64,000 nucleotides of DNA from an uncultured Collinsella sp. GTDB taxonomy: Bacteria; Actinomycetota; Coriobacteriia; Coriobacteriales; Coriobacteriaceae. Position numbers and translations under genes: made by a program. The notes beneath the pieces are model-generated. The model was not told the DNA's origin and searched no databases. It saw nothing but the letters and a program-made list of their open reading frames with translations. This document shows, piece by piece, positions 19,363 to 27,316 of the stretch. Numbering within the stretch: the stretch's first letter is position 1; each line of letters opens with the position of its first letter. The DNA is taken from assembly GCA_902475375.1 (NCBI GenBank), contig CABRZC010000002.1, forward strand, positions 1 through 64,000. The letters run 5' to 3'.

Positions 19363-19617
19363 GTGCGGACTGACGAGGGGTTAATAATTGCACAAACCAT
19401 ACCAGCCAAACAAAAAGATACCAATCTGGTTGGTAAAACACCGTCAATGAGCCGCGAGCCAACTAGCTGCGTAAATAAACCTAAAGAACTGTTGCAAATG
19501 AATGGCAAATACCCAGATGCCGCCGTTGCGATTTTCAATTAACTGTTACGCGGGAACAGCAAAATGCTACTATCTAACAAGCACGTAAGAAAGCAGATTA
19601 ACGGTTAAGGCTAAGAA

Positions 19618-20022
19618 GTGGCAGGTATGTCGGAAGCAACTAGGACCCGCACGCATGCGCCCGAGGTTAGGCAGCGCGCCGTCGAGATCCTCCAAGAGGG
19701 GGTCGGTCACCGCGCCCTCGCTGCAAAGCTTGGCATTCCCCAGGCCACGGCTCGTCAGTGGGCCCGCGCATATGCCGTGGGCGGTGCCGACGCCGTGCTC
19801 AATGCGGGCGCTCGTCATCACACCTATTCGTACGACGTAAAGCTCGCCGTGGTTAAGGACCGTCTGGAAAACGGCCTGACGGTTCGCGAGGCCATGATCA
19901 AGCACGGGATTCCCAGCGAGTCTTCGGTTAAGGCCTGGTGCCGCCAGTATCGCGAGAGCGGTGAGTCCGCGCTGGTCGATAAGCCGCGCGGTCGCAAGCC
20001 GCGCGTTAAAAAGGCGGAATAG
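19618..20022 (+). CDS. Orphan transposase-OrfA-like helix-turn-helix protein
   Basis: 134 residues with two consecutive HTH units: RQRAVEILQEGVGHRALAAK...ATARQWARAY and VKLAVVKDRLENGLTVREAM...SSVKAWCRQYRESG, then a basic tail (KPRGRKPRVKK). This is the layout of IS3/IS150-type OrfA proteins. No OrfB with a DDE integrase domain follows and no terminal inverted repeats were seen, so it is an orphan, perhaps domesticated as a regulator. The start is either GTG 19618 (AAGG seven bases upstream) or ATG 19627. It has its own terminator and precedes the hydrogenase operon by 181 bp in the same direction. Confidence 0.75.
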   Translation: MAGMSEATRTRTHAPEVRQRAVEILQEGVGHRALAAKLGIPQATARQWARAYAVGGADAVLNAGARHHTYSYDVKLAVVKDRLENGLTVREAMIKHGIPSESSVKAWCRQYRESGESALVDKPRGRKPRVKKAE

Positions 20023-20034
20023 CGAACGGGATGG

Positions 20035-20058
20035 TGCGCCCACAGGGGCGCATTTTTC
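20035..20058 (+). terminator. Terminator after the HTH gene
   Basis: TGCGCCC (20035-20041) pairs with GGGCGCA (20046-20052), with a 4-base loop and TTTTT following. Confidence 0.85.
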
Positions 20059-20203
20059 TTGCCGCCCCTCTGCTCCAATGCGGACAGACTCCTTGCCCCG
20101 TACGCCTAAAACTCCCCAGTTGACCGAAAACCCGCCGCCGCTACTCCTCAATTGAGCTATAACGTTAAACAATTGCAGCGTTTTTGCATGGGGGAGTGAT
20201 GGT

Positions 20204-23086
20204 ATGACGCTACTGTATTTCCTTACCCTGTTTCCGCTGGTACCGGCGCTGGGCATGCTGCTCGCGCACGGTGACCGCGCCCGCGATGCGGTGGGGCTCA
20301 TAGGTTCCGGCATCATTATGGTGGTGACAGTTGTAGTCGCCGTCATGTTTTTTGGCGCGGGCCCGCAGAGCTTTGAGGTTGCCTCCGACACCTCGCATGT
20401 GCTCTCGATCATCAGCTCCGCCATCGATGTCATTCTGTGCGCCGTCATCCTGTACAACGCGTACAAATATAGGAACGTGCTCACCACGGTGCTCGGCATA
20501 GTCCAGCTGGTGGGCTCGCTCGCCTTTGCAGCCATGACGCTGCCCGCGGCCGAAGCCGTCACGGCGACGCCGCTCTACCTGGATTACATGAGCGTGATCA
20601 TGGTCCTCGCCGTCGGCATTGTCGGCAGCCTAATCTGCGTGTATGCCCTGGGCTACATGAAGGACTTCCAGGCCCACGACGAGCACGAGGCCGCGCTGCG
20701 CGGGCAGACCGCGCCCGACCGTCGCCCGCAGTTCCTGGCGCTTATGTTCCTGTTCCTCTCGGCCATGTTCGTCATCGTGACGAGCGACAACCTTGAGTGG
20801 TTGTTCTGCGGCTGGGAAATCACCACCGTGTGCTCGTTCCTTATGATTGGCTATACGCGCACGCCCGAGGCCATCAAGAACGCCTTCACCCAGATCATCC
20901 TCAACATGCTGGGCGGTATCGCGTTTTTGGCCGGCCTCATGTACCTGCACGTTAACGGTATGCCGCTGACCATCTCGGGTGTGATCGAGCTTTCCGGCGC
21001 CGGAACCGCGCAATCCGCGCTGCTGGTGATGCCGGTCATCCTGTTGTCGCTCGCCGCACTCACCAAGGCCGCACAGATGCCGTTCCACACTTGGCTGCTG
21101 GGTGCCATGGTTGCCCCCACGCCCACGAGCGCCCTGCTGCACTCGTCAACCATGGTCAAAGCCGGCGTGTTTCTGATGGTCAAGCTCAGCCCGCTCTATG
21201 CCATCTATCCCGTGACTGGCTTTATGGTCACGAGCGTGGGCGCTATCACGTTTTTGCTCGCCGCCCTCATGGCCATCTCGCAGAGCAACGCCAAACGCGT
21301 GCTCGCGTACTCCACCATTTCCAACTTGGGCCTCATCAGTGCCTGTTTGGGTGTCGGCGCGCCCGAGGCCGTATGGGCGGCCATCTTCCTGATCCTGTTC
21401 CACACGGTGGCAAAGTCGCTGCTGTTCCTGTGCGTGGGCACGGCCGAGCATCATATCGGCAGCCGCAATATCGAGGACATGGACGGTATGTTCAGCCGCA
21501 TGCCGCACCTGACGCGCCTGATGATGCTGGGCATCATGGGCATGTTTGTGGCGCCGTTTGGCATGCTCGTGTCCAAGTGGGGCGCCCTGGTGGCGTTCGC
21601 GCAGACCGGCAACGTGCTCATGATCATGGTGTTGGCCTTTGGCTCGGCTGCGACGTTTTACTTCTGGGGCAAGTGGCTTGCCAAGCTTTCGGGCGTCGAC
21701 CCCACGGCTCAAAACGTTGAGGTCAATGTCCATAAGACCGAATGGATGGCGCTCAACACCATCGCCGCGCTGCTGATTCTGTGCTGCGTGGCCTTCCCGC
21801 TCATCTCGAGCGGTCTGGTGTCGCCTTACCTGGCCATGGTGTTTGGTCGCGTGCCGTACGTTATTGGCAAGGACGCCATGTATCTGATGGTGGTTATCGT
21901 GGCGTTTATCGCCGTGGTGCTGCTGACTTCATTCCGCGTGAGCAACAAACCGCACGTCAACGTGTACCTTTCGGGCGTGGGAACCGACAAATATCGCCAT
22001 TTCCGCGGCTCGATGGGTCACGAGGTAAAGGCCGAAAAGCGCAATTGGTACTCGGAGGACGCCCTTGGCGAGAAGCGTATTGGCCCCGCGGGTAGCGTCG
22101 TGTGCTGCAGTATTATTTTGTTTGCGCTGCTGTGTTGCGCGTGGATTGGGCCCGAGCGGCTTGCCATGAGCGCGCCCTCGGTGCTGCGTGGCAAGTATTT
22201 TGAAGGTTCGGGTGTCGTGGGCATCTTTATTGGCACCGTGGCGTTTGCCCTGCTGGCGCCGCTTGTGGGCGGCCTGATCGACGGCGTTGACCGTAAGCTT
22301 TCGGCTCGCATGCAGGGCCGTGTGGGCCCGCGCCTGCTGCAACCGTTCTACGACGTTGCCAAGCTGCTGAGCAAGGCCCCTGCCAGCGTAAACACCATGG
22401 ACGATACCTACATGGCGTGCGCGCTCATCTTTACCGTCGTGGGCGGCGGCATCTTTGTGTCGGGCTCCAACACGCTGCTGTGCGCCTTTATGGTGACGCT
22501 CGCCGCGATCTTTGTGGTGTTGGCGTCCGCCTCGACGCAAAGCCCGTTTGCCCAGGTTGGCGCCGACCGCGAGCTGCTGCAGGTTATGAGTTACGAGCCC
22601 GCCGTTCTGCTGATGAGCGTGGGCCTGTACCTTGCCACCGATAGCTTCGATTCCATCGCCGTGACGGGGCAGTCGGCCCCCATCATCGTGTACAGCGCGC
22701 CCATTTTCCTCGCGCTGCTCGCGGTGCTCACCATCAAGCTGCGCAAGTCGCCGTTTGACCTTTCGTACTCGCATCACGCGCATCAGGAGATCGTTCAGGG
22801 CGTCGCCACCGAGATGAGCGGCGGCACGCTGGCAAAGATGACCCTTATGCACTGGTGCGAGACCGTGCTGTTTTTGATGTGGGTGGGCATGTTCTTTGTC
22901 TGGGACAACCCGGTGAGCTGGGTCGTGGCCCTGGTCGTGATGGCCGCGACGTATTTTGTCGAGGTGCTTATCGACAACACCTTCGCACGCAGTACCTGGC
23001 GCAGCTGCTTTAAGCTCGGATGGGGCGTGGCGCTGGTGTTTGGCCTGCTCAACCTTATGCCCATCCTCGTCGACGTGTTTATTTAG
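20204..23086 (+). CDS. Ech-type hydrogenase fused membrane subunit EchA-EchB (NuoL/NuoH-like)
   Basis: 960-residue polytopic membrane protein made of two complex I-like modules. Residues 1 to about 650 are an antiporter-like proton-conducting subunit (NuoL/HyfB/EchA) with the conserved glutamate in LFCGWEITT (E205) and the KAAQMPFHTWLLGAM and APTPTSALLHSSTMVKAG segments. Residues about 665-960 are a NuoH/HyfC/EchB module with LDGVDRK-like IDGVDRKLSARMQGRVGPRLLQP-type quinone-site loop remnants and a VMSYEPAVLLMS segment. In Ech, CooMK and Hyf systems these are separate proteins, so this is a fusion that preserves the echA-echB gene order. Start ATG follows GGGGGAG. First gene of the hydrogenase operon. 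Role: membrane ion translocation coupled to ferredoxin oxidation and H2 formation. The fusion is read straight from one uninterrupted frame. Confidence 0.9.
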   Translation: MTLLYFLTLFPLVPALGMLLAHGDRARDAVGLIGSGIIMVVTVVVAVMFFGAGPQSFEVASDTSHVLSIISSAIDVILCAVILYNAYKYRNVLTTVLGIVQLVGSLAFAAMTLPAAEAVTATPLYLDYMSVIMVLAVGIVGSLICVYALGYMKDFQAHDEHEAALRGQTAPDRRPQFLALMFLFLSAMFVIVTSDNLEWLFCGWEITTVCSFLMIGYTRTPEAIKNAFTQIILNMLGGIAFLAGLMYLHVNGMPLTISGVIELSGAGTAQSALLVMPVILLSLAALTKAAQMPFHTWLLGAMVAPTPTSALLHSSTMVKAGVFLMVKLSPLYAIYPVTGFMVTSVGAITFLLAALMAISQSNAKRVLAYSTISNLGLISACLGVGAPEAVWAAIFLILFHTVAKSLLFLCVGTAEHHIGSRNIEDMDGMFSRMPHLTRLMMLGIMGMFVAPFGMLVSKWGALVAFAQTGNVLMIMVLAFGSAATFYFWGKWLAKLSGVDPTAQNVEVNVHKTEWMALNTIAALLILCCVAFPLISSGLVSPYLAMVFGRVPYVIGKDAMYLMVVIVAFIAVVLLTSFRVSNKPHVNVYLSGVGTDKYRHFRGSMGHEVKAEKRNWYSEDALGEKRIGPAGSVVCCSIILFALLCCAWIGPERLAMSAPSVLRGKYFEGSGVVGIFIGTVAFALLAPLVGGLIDGVDRKLSARMQGRVGPRLLQPFYDVAKLLSKAPASVNTMDDTYMACALIFTVVGGGIFVSGSNTLLCAFMVTLAAIFVVLASASTQSPFAQVGADRELLQVMSYEPAVLLMSVGLYLATDSFDSIAVTGQSAPIIVYSAPIFLALLAVLTIKLRKSPFDLSYSHHAHQEIVQGVATEMSGGTLAKMTLMHWCETVLFLMWVGMFFVWDNPVSWVVALVVMAATYFVEVLIDNTFARSTWRSCFKLGWGVALVFGLLNLMPILVDVFI

Positions 23087-23098
23087 GAGGCGGCATCC

Positions 23099-23728
23099 AT
23101 GGATCATAAAATGTCGCGCTCGCCGTGGGTTATTCATTACGACGGCTCGAGCTGCAACGGATGCGATATCGAGGTGCTGGCCTCGCTCACGCCGCTGTTC
23201 GATGCGGAGCGCTTTGGCGTGGTCAACACCGGCAACCCCAAGCATGCGGACATCTTTTTGGTGACGGGGTCGGTCAATGCCCAGAACCTGCCCGTCGTGC
23301 GCCAGATCTACAACCAGATGCTCGAGCCCAAGTGCGTGGTGGCCTGCGGTATCTGTGCGTGTTCGGGCGGCGTGTTCCGCGATGCCTATAACGTGATCGG
23401 CGGCGTGGACCGCGCGATTCCCGTGGACGTGTACGCGCCCGGGTGCGCCATTCGCCCCGAGACCGTGATCGATGCCATCGTGGAGGCGTGCGGCATCCTG
23501 GACCAGAAGGAGGCCGTGATGCGCGCCGGCGGCGATCCGCTTACCGTGGGCGGCGCCGCGACCTGGGACGGTGGCGTTGAGCTGGGCGAGGACGGGTTTG
23601 TGGCTGCGGGGGCCGGGACTGATGGTGCCGGTGACGGCGTCGAGGCCAACGTGTCCACCAGGTCCGCCGCACCCGCCGCTGGCGACGCGCCCGCTGAGAC
23701 GCCCATCGCTGCAAAGGAGGCCGAGTAA
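23099..23728 (+). CDS. echC: Ech hydrogenase small subunit (EchC, NuoB-like)
   Basis: 209 residues. The first 145 are a NuoB/HycG-type small subunit holding the proximal [4Fe-4S] cluster: SSCNGCD (C19, C22), VACGICACSGG and APGCAIRPE provide the cysteines. The remaining 60 residues are low-complexity Gly/Ala/Asp-rich (DGVEANVSTRSAAPAAGDAP region) and not part of the family; they look disordered. RBS AGGAGGCGG is strong and the start is 12 bp after the membrane subunit. The stop overlaps the next ATG by one base (TAATG). The product should form the hydrogenase core with the large subunit and pass electrons from the ferredoxin-like subunit to the NiFe site. Confidence 0.9.
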   Translation: MDHKMSRSPWVIHYDGSSCNGCDIEVLASLTPLFDAERFGVVNTGNPKHADIFLVTGSVNAQNLPVVRQIYNQMLEPKCVVACGICACSGGVFRDAYNVIGGVDRAIPVDVYAPGCAIRPETVIDAIVEACGILDQKEAVMRAGGDPLTVGGAATWDGGVELGEDGFVAAGAGTDGAGDGVEANVSTRSAAPAAGDAPAETPIAAKEAE

Positions 23729-24444
23729 TGCAAAAGGCTATCTATACCACCGTCGGGATCGATGAGCTCCTGTCGCATGTCCAGGCGCTCAAGGGCGTCG
23801 GCGCGCGCTTTGTGCAAATGCACGCCGAGCGCTGTGTGGACGACGGCACGTATCGCCTGGTCTATACGTTTATCAACGTCCGCGCTGCGCAAGAGCAGAT
23901 CGCTCGGGATGGCAGCCATGCGATCGAGAACCTGGTGGTCGAGGGCATCGACCAGTACCAGGAGATTCCGTCCATCAGCTCGTATTATCCGGCGGTATTC
24001 CCGTTTGAGAACGAGGCGCACGACCTGTTTGGGCTTGCCATCACCGACATGCAGATCGACTTTAAGGGCTTTTTCTACCAGGTCTCGACTGCCGAGCCCA
24101 TGAGCGTTATCACGCCCGAGGTGAAGGCCGCACGCGAGAAGGCCATGAAGGTCCGCGCGGCTGCCGAGGCCAAGGCGCGCAAGGCCGCGGCCGAGAAGGC
24201 CGCCGCGGCTGCGGCTGCTGCAGGGGAGGGCGCTGCGGGCGCCGGCGATGCCGCAGGCGCCGCTGCTCAGCCCGCTGCGGCTGCCGGCTCCGATACTCAA
24301 CACGATGAAGCTGCTGCGAAGGCCGCGCTCAAGGCCGCCGAGCTGGAGGCAAAGCTCGCCGCCATGGATCCCGAGAAAGCGGCCAAGGTCCGCGCGGCGC
24401 TTGCCGCCAAGGCCGCCCGCGACAAGCAGAAAAAGGAGGCGTAA
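23728..24444 (+). CDS. echD: Ech hydrogenase subunit EchD (NuoC-like) with long Ala/Lys-rich tail
   Basis: 238 residues. Residues 1 to about 130 match the 30-kDa subunit of complex I (NuoC/HycE N-terminal): YRLVYTFINVRAAQEQIARDG, a PSISSYYPAVFPFENEAHDLFG segment and ITDMQIDFKGFFYQ. From about residue 135 the sequence is almost entirely Ala, Lys, Glu, Gly and Arg (AREKAMKVRAAAEAKARKAA and similar), probably a long helical or disordered extension ending in KKKEA-like residues. The extension nearly doubles the subunit and is not typical of EchD. It is translationally coupled to the small subunit gene by a one-base overlap and sits 5 bp before the large subunit. Role: structural link between the catalytic pair and the membrane arm. 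Confidence 0.88.
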   Translation: MQKAIYTTVGIDELLSHVQALKGVGARFVQMHAERCVDDGTYRLVYTFINVRAAQEQIARDGSHAIENLVVEGIDQYQEIPSISSYYPAVFPFENEAHDLFGLAITDMQIDFKGFFYQVSTAEPMSVITPEVKAAREKAMKVRAAAEAKARKAAAEKAAAAAAAAGEGAAGAGDAAGAAAQPAAAAGSDTQHDEAAAKAALKAAELEAKLAAMDPEKAAKVRAALAAKAARDKQKKEA

Positions 24445-24449
24445 GGTCC

Positions 24450-25538
24450 ATGGCACATCGCTCCGTTATTCCGTTTGGCCCGCAACACCCGGTGCTGCCC
24501 GAGCCGCTTCATCTGGACCTGGTGATCGAGGACGACCGCGTCATCGAGGCAATTCCGCAGATCGGCTTTGTGCACCGCGGACTCGAGAAGCTCACCGAAA
24601 AGCGCGACATGCACCAGTTTGGCTACATCGCCGAGCGCATCTGCGGCATCTGCGCCGTGGGCCACAGCTATGGCTATGCCAGCGCCTGCGAGCGCATGCT
24701 CGACATCGAGGTGCCCGGCCGCGCGCAGTATATCCGCACCATTTTGCACGAGCTTTCGCGCATCCACTCGCATCTGCTGTGGCTGGGCCTGCTCGCCGAT
24801 GCCTTTGGCTTCGAGGCGCTGTTCTATCGTTCGTGGACGCTGCGCGAGCAGATTCTCAAGATCTTCGAGAGCACGTGCGGTGGCCGCGTGATTCTGTCGA
24901 TTAACGAGATCGGCGGCCTTAAGCACGATATTGAGGATTCTGAGCTGGCGGGTATTGTCCAAACGCTCGACGCCATGCGCCCCGCCTACGAGGCCCTGGT
25001 GCATACGTTTTTGGACGACAATAGCTGCGGCGAGCGCCTGCATGGCGTGGGCGTGATCAGCAAGAAGGACGCGCTGAATCTGTCGATGGTCGGCCCGTTC
25101 GGTCGCGCCTCGGGCGTGGATTACGACGTGCGCATGTTTGGCGACGGTGCCTATGCAGGCCTGGCAGCATTTGAGCCCATCGTTGCTACCGACGGCGACT
25201 GCTATGCCCGCTGCCAGGTGCGTTGTGCCGAGGTCACGCAGGCCATGGACATCATCAAGGAGCTTGTCAGCAAGATCCCGCACGACGGTATCGGCGGGCG
25301 CACCAAGCTTACGCCGGCCGACGGCGCGCGCGGCGAGGTTGTGATTGAGCAGCCGCGCGGCGAGGCGTACTACTATGTGCGCGGCAACGGCACCAAGAAT
25401 CTGGACCGTTTTCGCGTGCGCACGCCGACGTCGCAGAACCTGGCGGGTCTGACACATGCGCTGCAGGGCGTGCTCCTTGCCAACGTGCCCATGATTATCC
25501 TGACCATCGACCCCTGCATTAGCTGCACGGAAAGGTAG
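24450..25538 (+). CDS. echE: Ech hydrogenase large [NiFe] subunit (EchE, NuoD-like)
   Basis: 362 residues. Both pairs of Ni-Fe ligands are present: RICGICAVGH (C65, C68) and DPCISC (C356, C359), so it is a true hydrogenase and not a complex I NuoD. The protein ends three residues after the last ligand (TER), so there is no C-terminal extension to be removed by a maturation protease; CooH-type group 4 enzymes are known to share this. Other conserved parts are GPQHPVLPEP near the start and HRGLEKLTEKRD. RBS AAAAAGGAGG. No hyp maturation genes are in the window. Function: proton reduction to H2 (or the reverse) with electrons from ferredoxin. Confidence 0.93.
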   Translation: MAHRSVIPFGPQHPVLPEPLHLDLVIEDDRVIEAIPQIGFVHRGLEKLTEKRDMHQFGYIAERICGICAVGHSYGYASACERMLDIEVPGRAQYIRTILHELSRIHSHLLWLGLLADAFGFEALFYRSWTLREQILKIFESTCGGRVILSINEIGGLKHDIEDSELAGIVQTLDAMRPAYEALVHTFLDDNSCGERLHGVGVISKKDALNLSMVGPFGRASGVDYDVRMFGDGAYAGLAAFEPIVATDGDCYARCQVRCAEVTQAMDIIKELVSKIPHDGIGGRTKLTPADGARGEVVIEQPRGEAYYYVRGNGTKNLDRFRVRTPTSQNLAGLTHALQGVLLANVPMIILTIDPCISCTER

Positions 25539-25545
25539 GCGCGGC

Positions 25546-25887
25546 ATGAGTTTACTGACATTTGCCAAGACGGCCTTGGGCTCTATGGTCAAGCAGCCGG
25601 TAACGGTGTGCTATCCGCAGGAGAAGCTGACGGCGCCCGAGCGCTTGCGCGGGCACATCGTTAACGACATGGACGTGTGCATTTGCTGCGGGATGTGCGC
25701 GCGTCGCTGCCCGGCGGGCGCACTCGCGGTCGATCGCAAGGGCGGAACGTGGTCGATCGACCCGTATGCCTGCGTGGTGTGCGGCGAGTGCATCGAAAGC
25801 TGCCCCAAGCGCTGCCTGACTATGGACACCGCCCGTACTCCAGTTGCGGCGGATAAGACTCCCACGGTAGAAACCAAGCCGGAATAG
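25546..25887 (+). CDS. echF: Ech hydrogenase ferredoxin-like subunit (EchF)
   Basis: 113 residues with two [4Fe-4S] binding motifs, CICCGMCARRCP and CVVCGECIESCP, spaced as in NuoI/EchF. It should take electrons from soluble ferredoxin and pass them to the small subunit. The gene begins 7 bp after the large subunit and ends the operon; a GC-rich hairpin follows. Around the stop codon an 11-bp tandem (GGAATAGAACT) occurs about two and a half times at 25881-25908, placing repeated TAG triplets next to the real stop. Confidence 0.9.
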   Translation: MSLLTFAKTALGSMVKQPVTVCYPQEKLTAPERLRGHIVNDMDVCICCGMCARRCPAGALAVDRKGGTWSIDPYACVVCGECIESCPKRCLTMDTARTPVAADKTPTVETKPE

Positions 25888-25908
25888 AACTGGAATAGAA
25901 CTGGAATA

Positions 25909-25942
25909 GGGGCCGGTGGGGCAAAAATGCCCCGCCGGCCCC
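25909..25942 (+). terminator. GC-rich hairpin after the hydrogenase operon
   Basis: GGGGCCGG...GGGGCA pairs with TGCCCC...CCGGCCCC across an AAAA loop. A second small hairpin (CCGCGCG/CGCGCGG) follows. There is no T-run, so termination strength is uncertain. Confidence 0.6.
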
Positions 25943-25975
25943 GCGCGTGAGCGCGCGGCTAAGCCTCTGCGAACA

Positions 25976-26127
25976 AAAACTATGCCGGATTACGGGGCTG
26001 GATAGCGAACCTCCGACCATACAGAAAATCGCAAAAACAAAACCGCAGGTAGACGAGCTGTCATCTTGCAGAAAACGCGGGTATGGATGGGGATCCTGAG
26101 TTTGGCCCCGTAATCCGGCATAGTTTT
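25976..26127. repeat. Structured intergenic element, copy A
   Basis: A perfect 23-bp inverted repeat has its left arm at 25976-25998 (AAAACTATGCCGG...) and its right arm at 26105-26127. The interior carries the conserved AAAACCGCAGGTAGA (26039-26053) and GAAAACGCGGGTATGG (26071-26086). GAAATG follows the right arm. No coding signal. The element is one of three between 25.9 and 26.7 kb. Confidence 0.8.
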
Positions 26128-26232
26128 GAAATGCCTCCATATCCGTAACATCCCTTGATCTCCCACGGACAGAGGGAAACGGATCATTTTGGCCTTGCGA
26201 GGGCTGCCACGTGACCCGTCTGCCATGAAATG

Positions 26233-26370
26233 GGCCCATCTACTACGTTTAAGCCGCTATCCTCAACCATGGCAAGTAATGCGAAATAAAAACCGCAGGT
26301 AGAACGCCTGCGATTTTTTATGAAAAGCGGGTATGGTCGGGGGTATCGAGTCAAACGTAGTAGATGGGCC
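26233..26370. repeat. Structured intergenic element, copy B
   Basis: A perfect 18-bp inverted repeat with arms at 26233-26250 (GGCCCATCTACTACGTTT) and 26353-26370. The same interior motifs as copy A occur in the same order: AAAACCGCAGGTAGA at 26289-26303 and GAAAAGCGGGTATGG at 26322-26336. The arms differ from those of copy A. GGATCATTTTGG occurs on each side of this copy, at 26181-26192 and 26419-26430. Confidence 0.8.
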
Positions 26371-26473
26371 GATTTCGTGGCGGGCGCTGTCAGCCGGTTT
26401 CCGCGGGTGGAAGAAAATGGATCATTTTGGTCCCGCGAGTCTTGCGGAGGCACTCGTGCAGGGCCGCCCGAAC

Positions 26474-26625
26474 AAAACTATGTCGGTTTACTACGAAGAA
26501 TTCGACATTCCCGACCATGACTGCATTTTTCTAAATACTGCAAGCGTTCTACCTGCGGTTTTGCAAACGCGCAATTTACCGTGGTCGAAGGCGGGCGATT
26601 CGTCGTAGTAAACCGACATAGTTTT
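26474..26625. repeat. Structured intergenic element, copy C (inverted)
   Basis: A perfect 23-bp inverted repeat with arms at 26474-26496 (AAAACTATGTCGG...) and 26603-26625. The interior motif is on the minus strand (TCTACCTGCGGTTTT at 26548-26562) and the second motif precedes it at about 26510-26531. GAAATG again follows the right arm. It lies 62 bp beyond the 3' end of the response regulator gene on the other strand. Confidence 0.8.
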
Positions 26626-26686
26626 GAAATGGTATTAAATCGGTGGCAGCCATTTTGCTATGCCGGGGTGGTCGGTCGTTGGGTAA

Positions 26687-27316
26687 TTACCCTCGCAGGT
26701 AGGCGATGGCGATTTGCGTGCGGTTGCGCAGGCCCATCTTTGCCAGGATCGAGCTGATGTGGTTGCGCACGGTGCCTTCGCCCATGTAGGCGGTGGCGGC
26801 GATCTCCTTGTTGTCGAGGCCACGAGCGATGAGCTCGGCGACTTCGAACTCGCGGTCGGTCAGGCTGGCGAAGGCCGCGGGCCGGCGGAGCGTGTCCGCC
26901 TCGACGCCCGTTCCGTCAAAATCGATATCCTCGATCGCCTTACCCTCGAGTACGCGCTTGCCGTCCATGACTTGCACCAACGCTGGCGGAATGGCGGCGA
27001 CATCGGTCTTGATCAGGTAGCCGCGGGCGCCCAGTTTGAGCGCCGACACAATGTACTCGTCATCCGAGAATGTCGTCAGAAACACCACGCGCGCCGCAGG
27101 GTCGCGCTCAAGGATTTCGCGTGCTGCCGAAAGTCCGTCACGCCCCGGCATCTGAATGTCGAGCAGCGCGATGTCGGGCGCGTGCTCGGCGTAGAGCGCG
27201 ACCGCGTCGTCGCCATTGGCGCCGGTGCCCACTACCTCGATTTGCGGCTGGGCGCCCAGGATAATCTTGAGCGAATCGACCACCAAGCGGTCGTCGTCGA
27301 CAACGATGAGCCTCAT
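26687..27316 (-). CDS. NarL/LuxR-family response regulator
   Basis: 209 residues. A receiver domain (residues 1-120) has the acidic pair DDD near the N-terminus, the phospho-acceptor Asp in IALLDIQMPGRDG and the conserved Lys in YLIKTD. The C-terminal 65 residues are a LuxR-type HTH (SLTDREFEVAELIARGLDNKEIAA...EGTVRNHISSILAKMG). Its start overlaps the end of the kinase gene by four bases, so the pair is one operon. The divergent ABC exporter 200 bp beyond the kinase is the probable target. Confidence 0.93.
   Translation of the reverse strand: MRLIVVDDDRLVVDSLKIILGAQPQIEVVGTGANGDDAVALYAEHAPDIALLDIQMPGRDGLSAAREILERDPAARVVFLTTFSDDEYIVSALKLGARGYLIKTDVAAIPPALVQVMDGKRVLEGKAIEDIDFDGTGVEADTLRRPAAFASLTDREFEVAELIARGLDNKEIAATAYMGEGTVRNHISSILAKMGLRNRTQIAIAYLRG

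Noticed and set aside
19363..19617. Inverted repeats of an insertion sequence around the HTH gene
   Set aside because: No matching terminal repeats or target-site duplication could be found around 19.4-20.1 kb.
26333..26608. Short open frames inside the triple repeat block
   Set aside because: They run across inverted-repeat arms, share no protein similarity between copies, and have no RBS.
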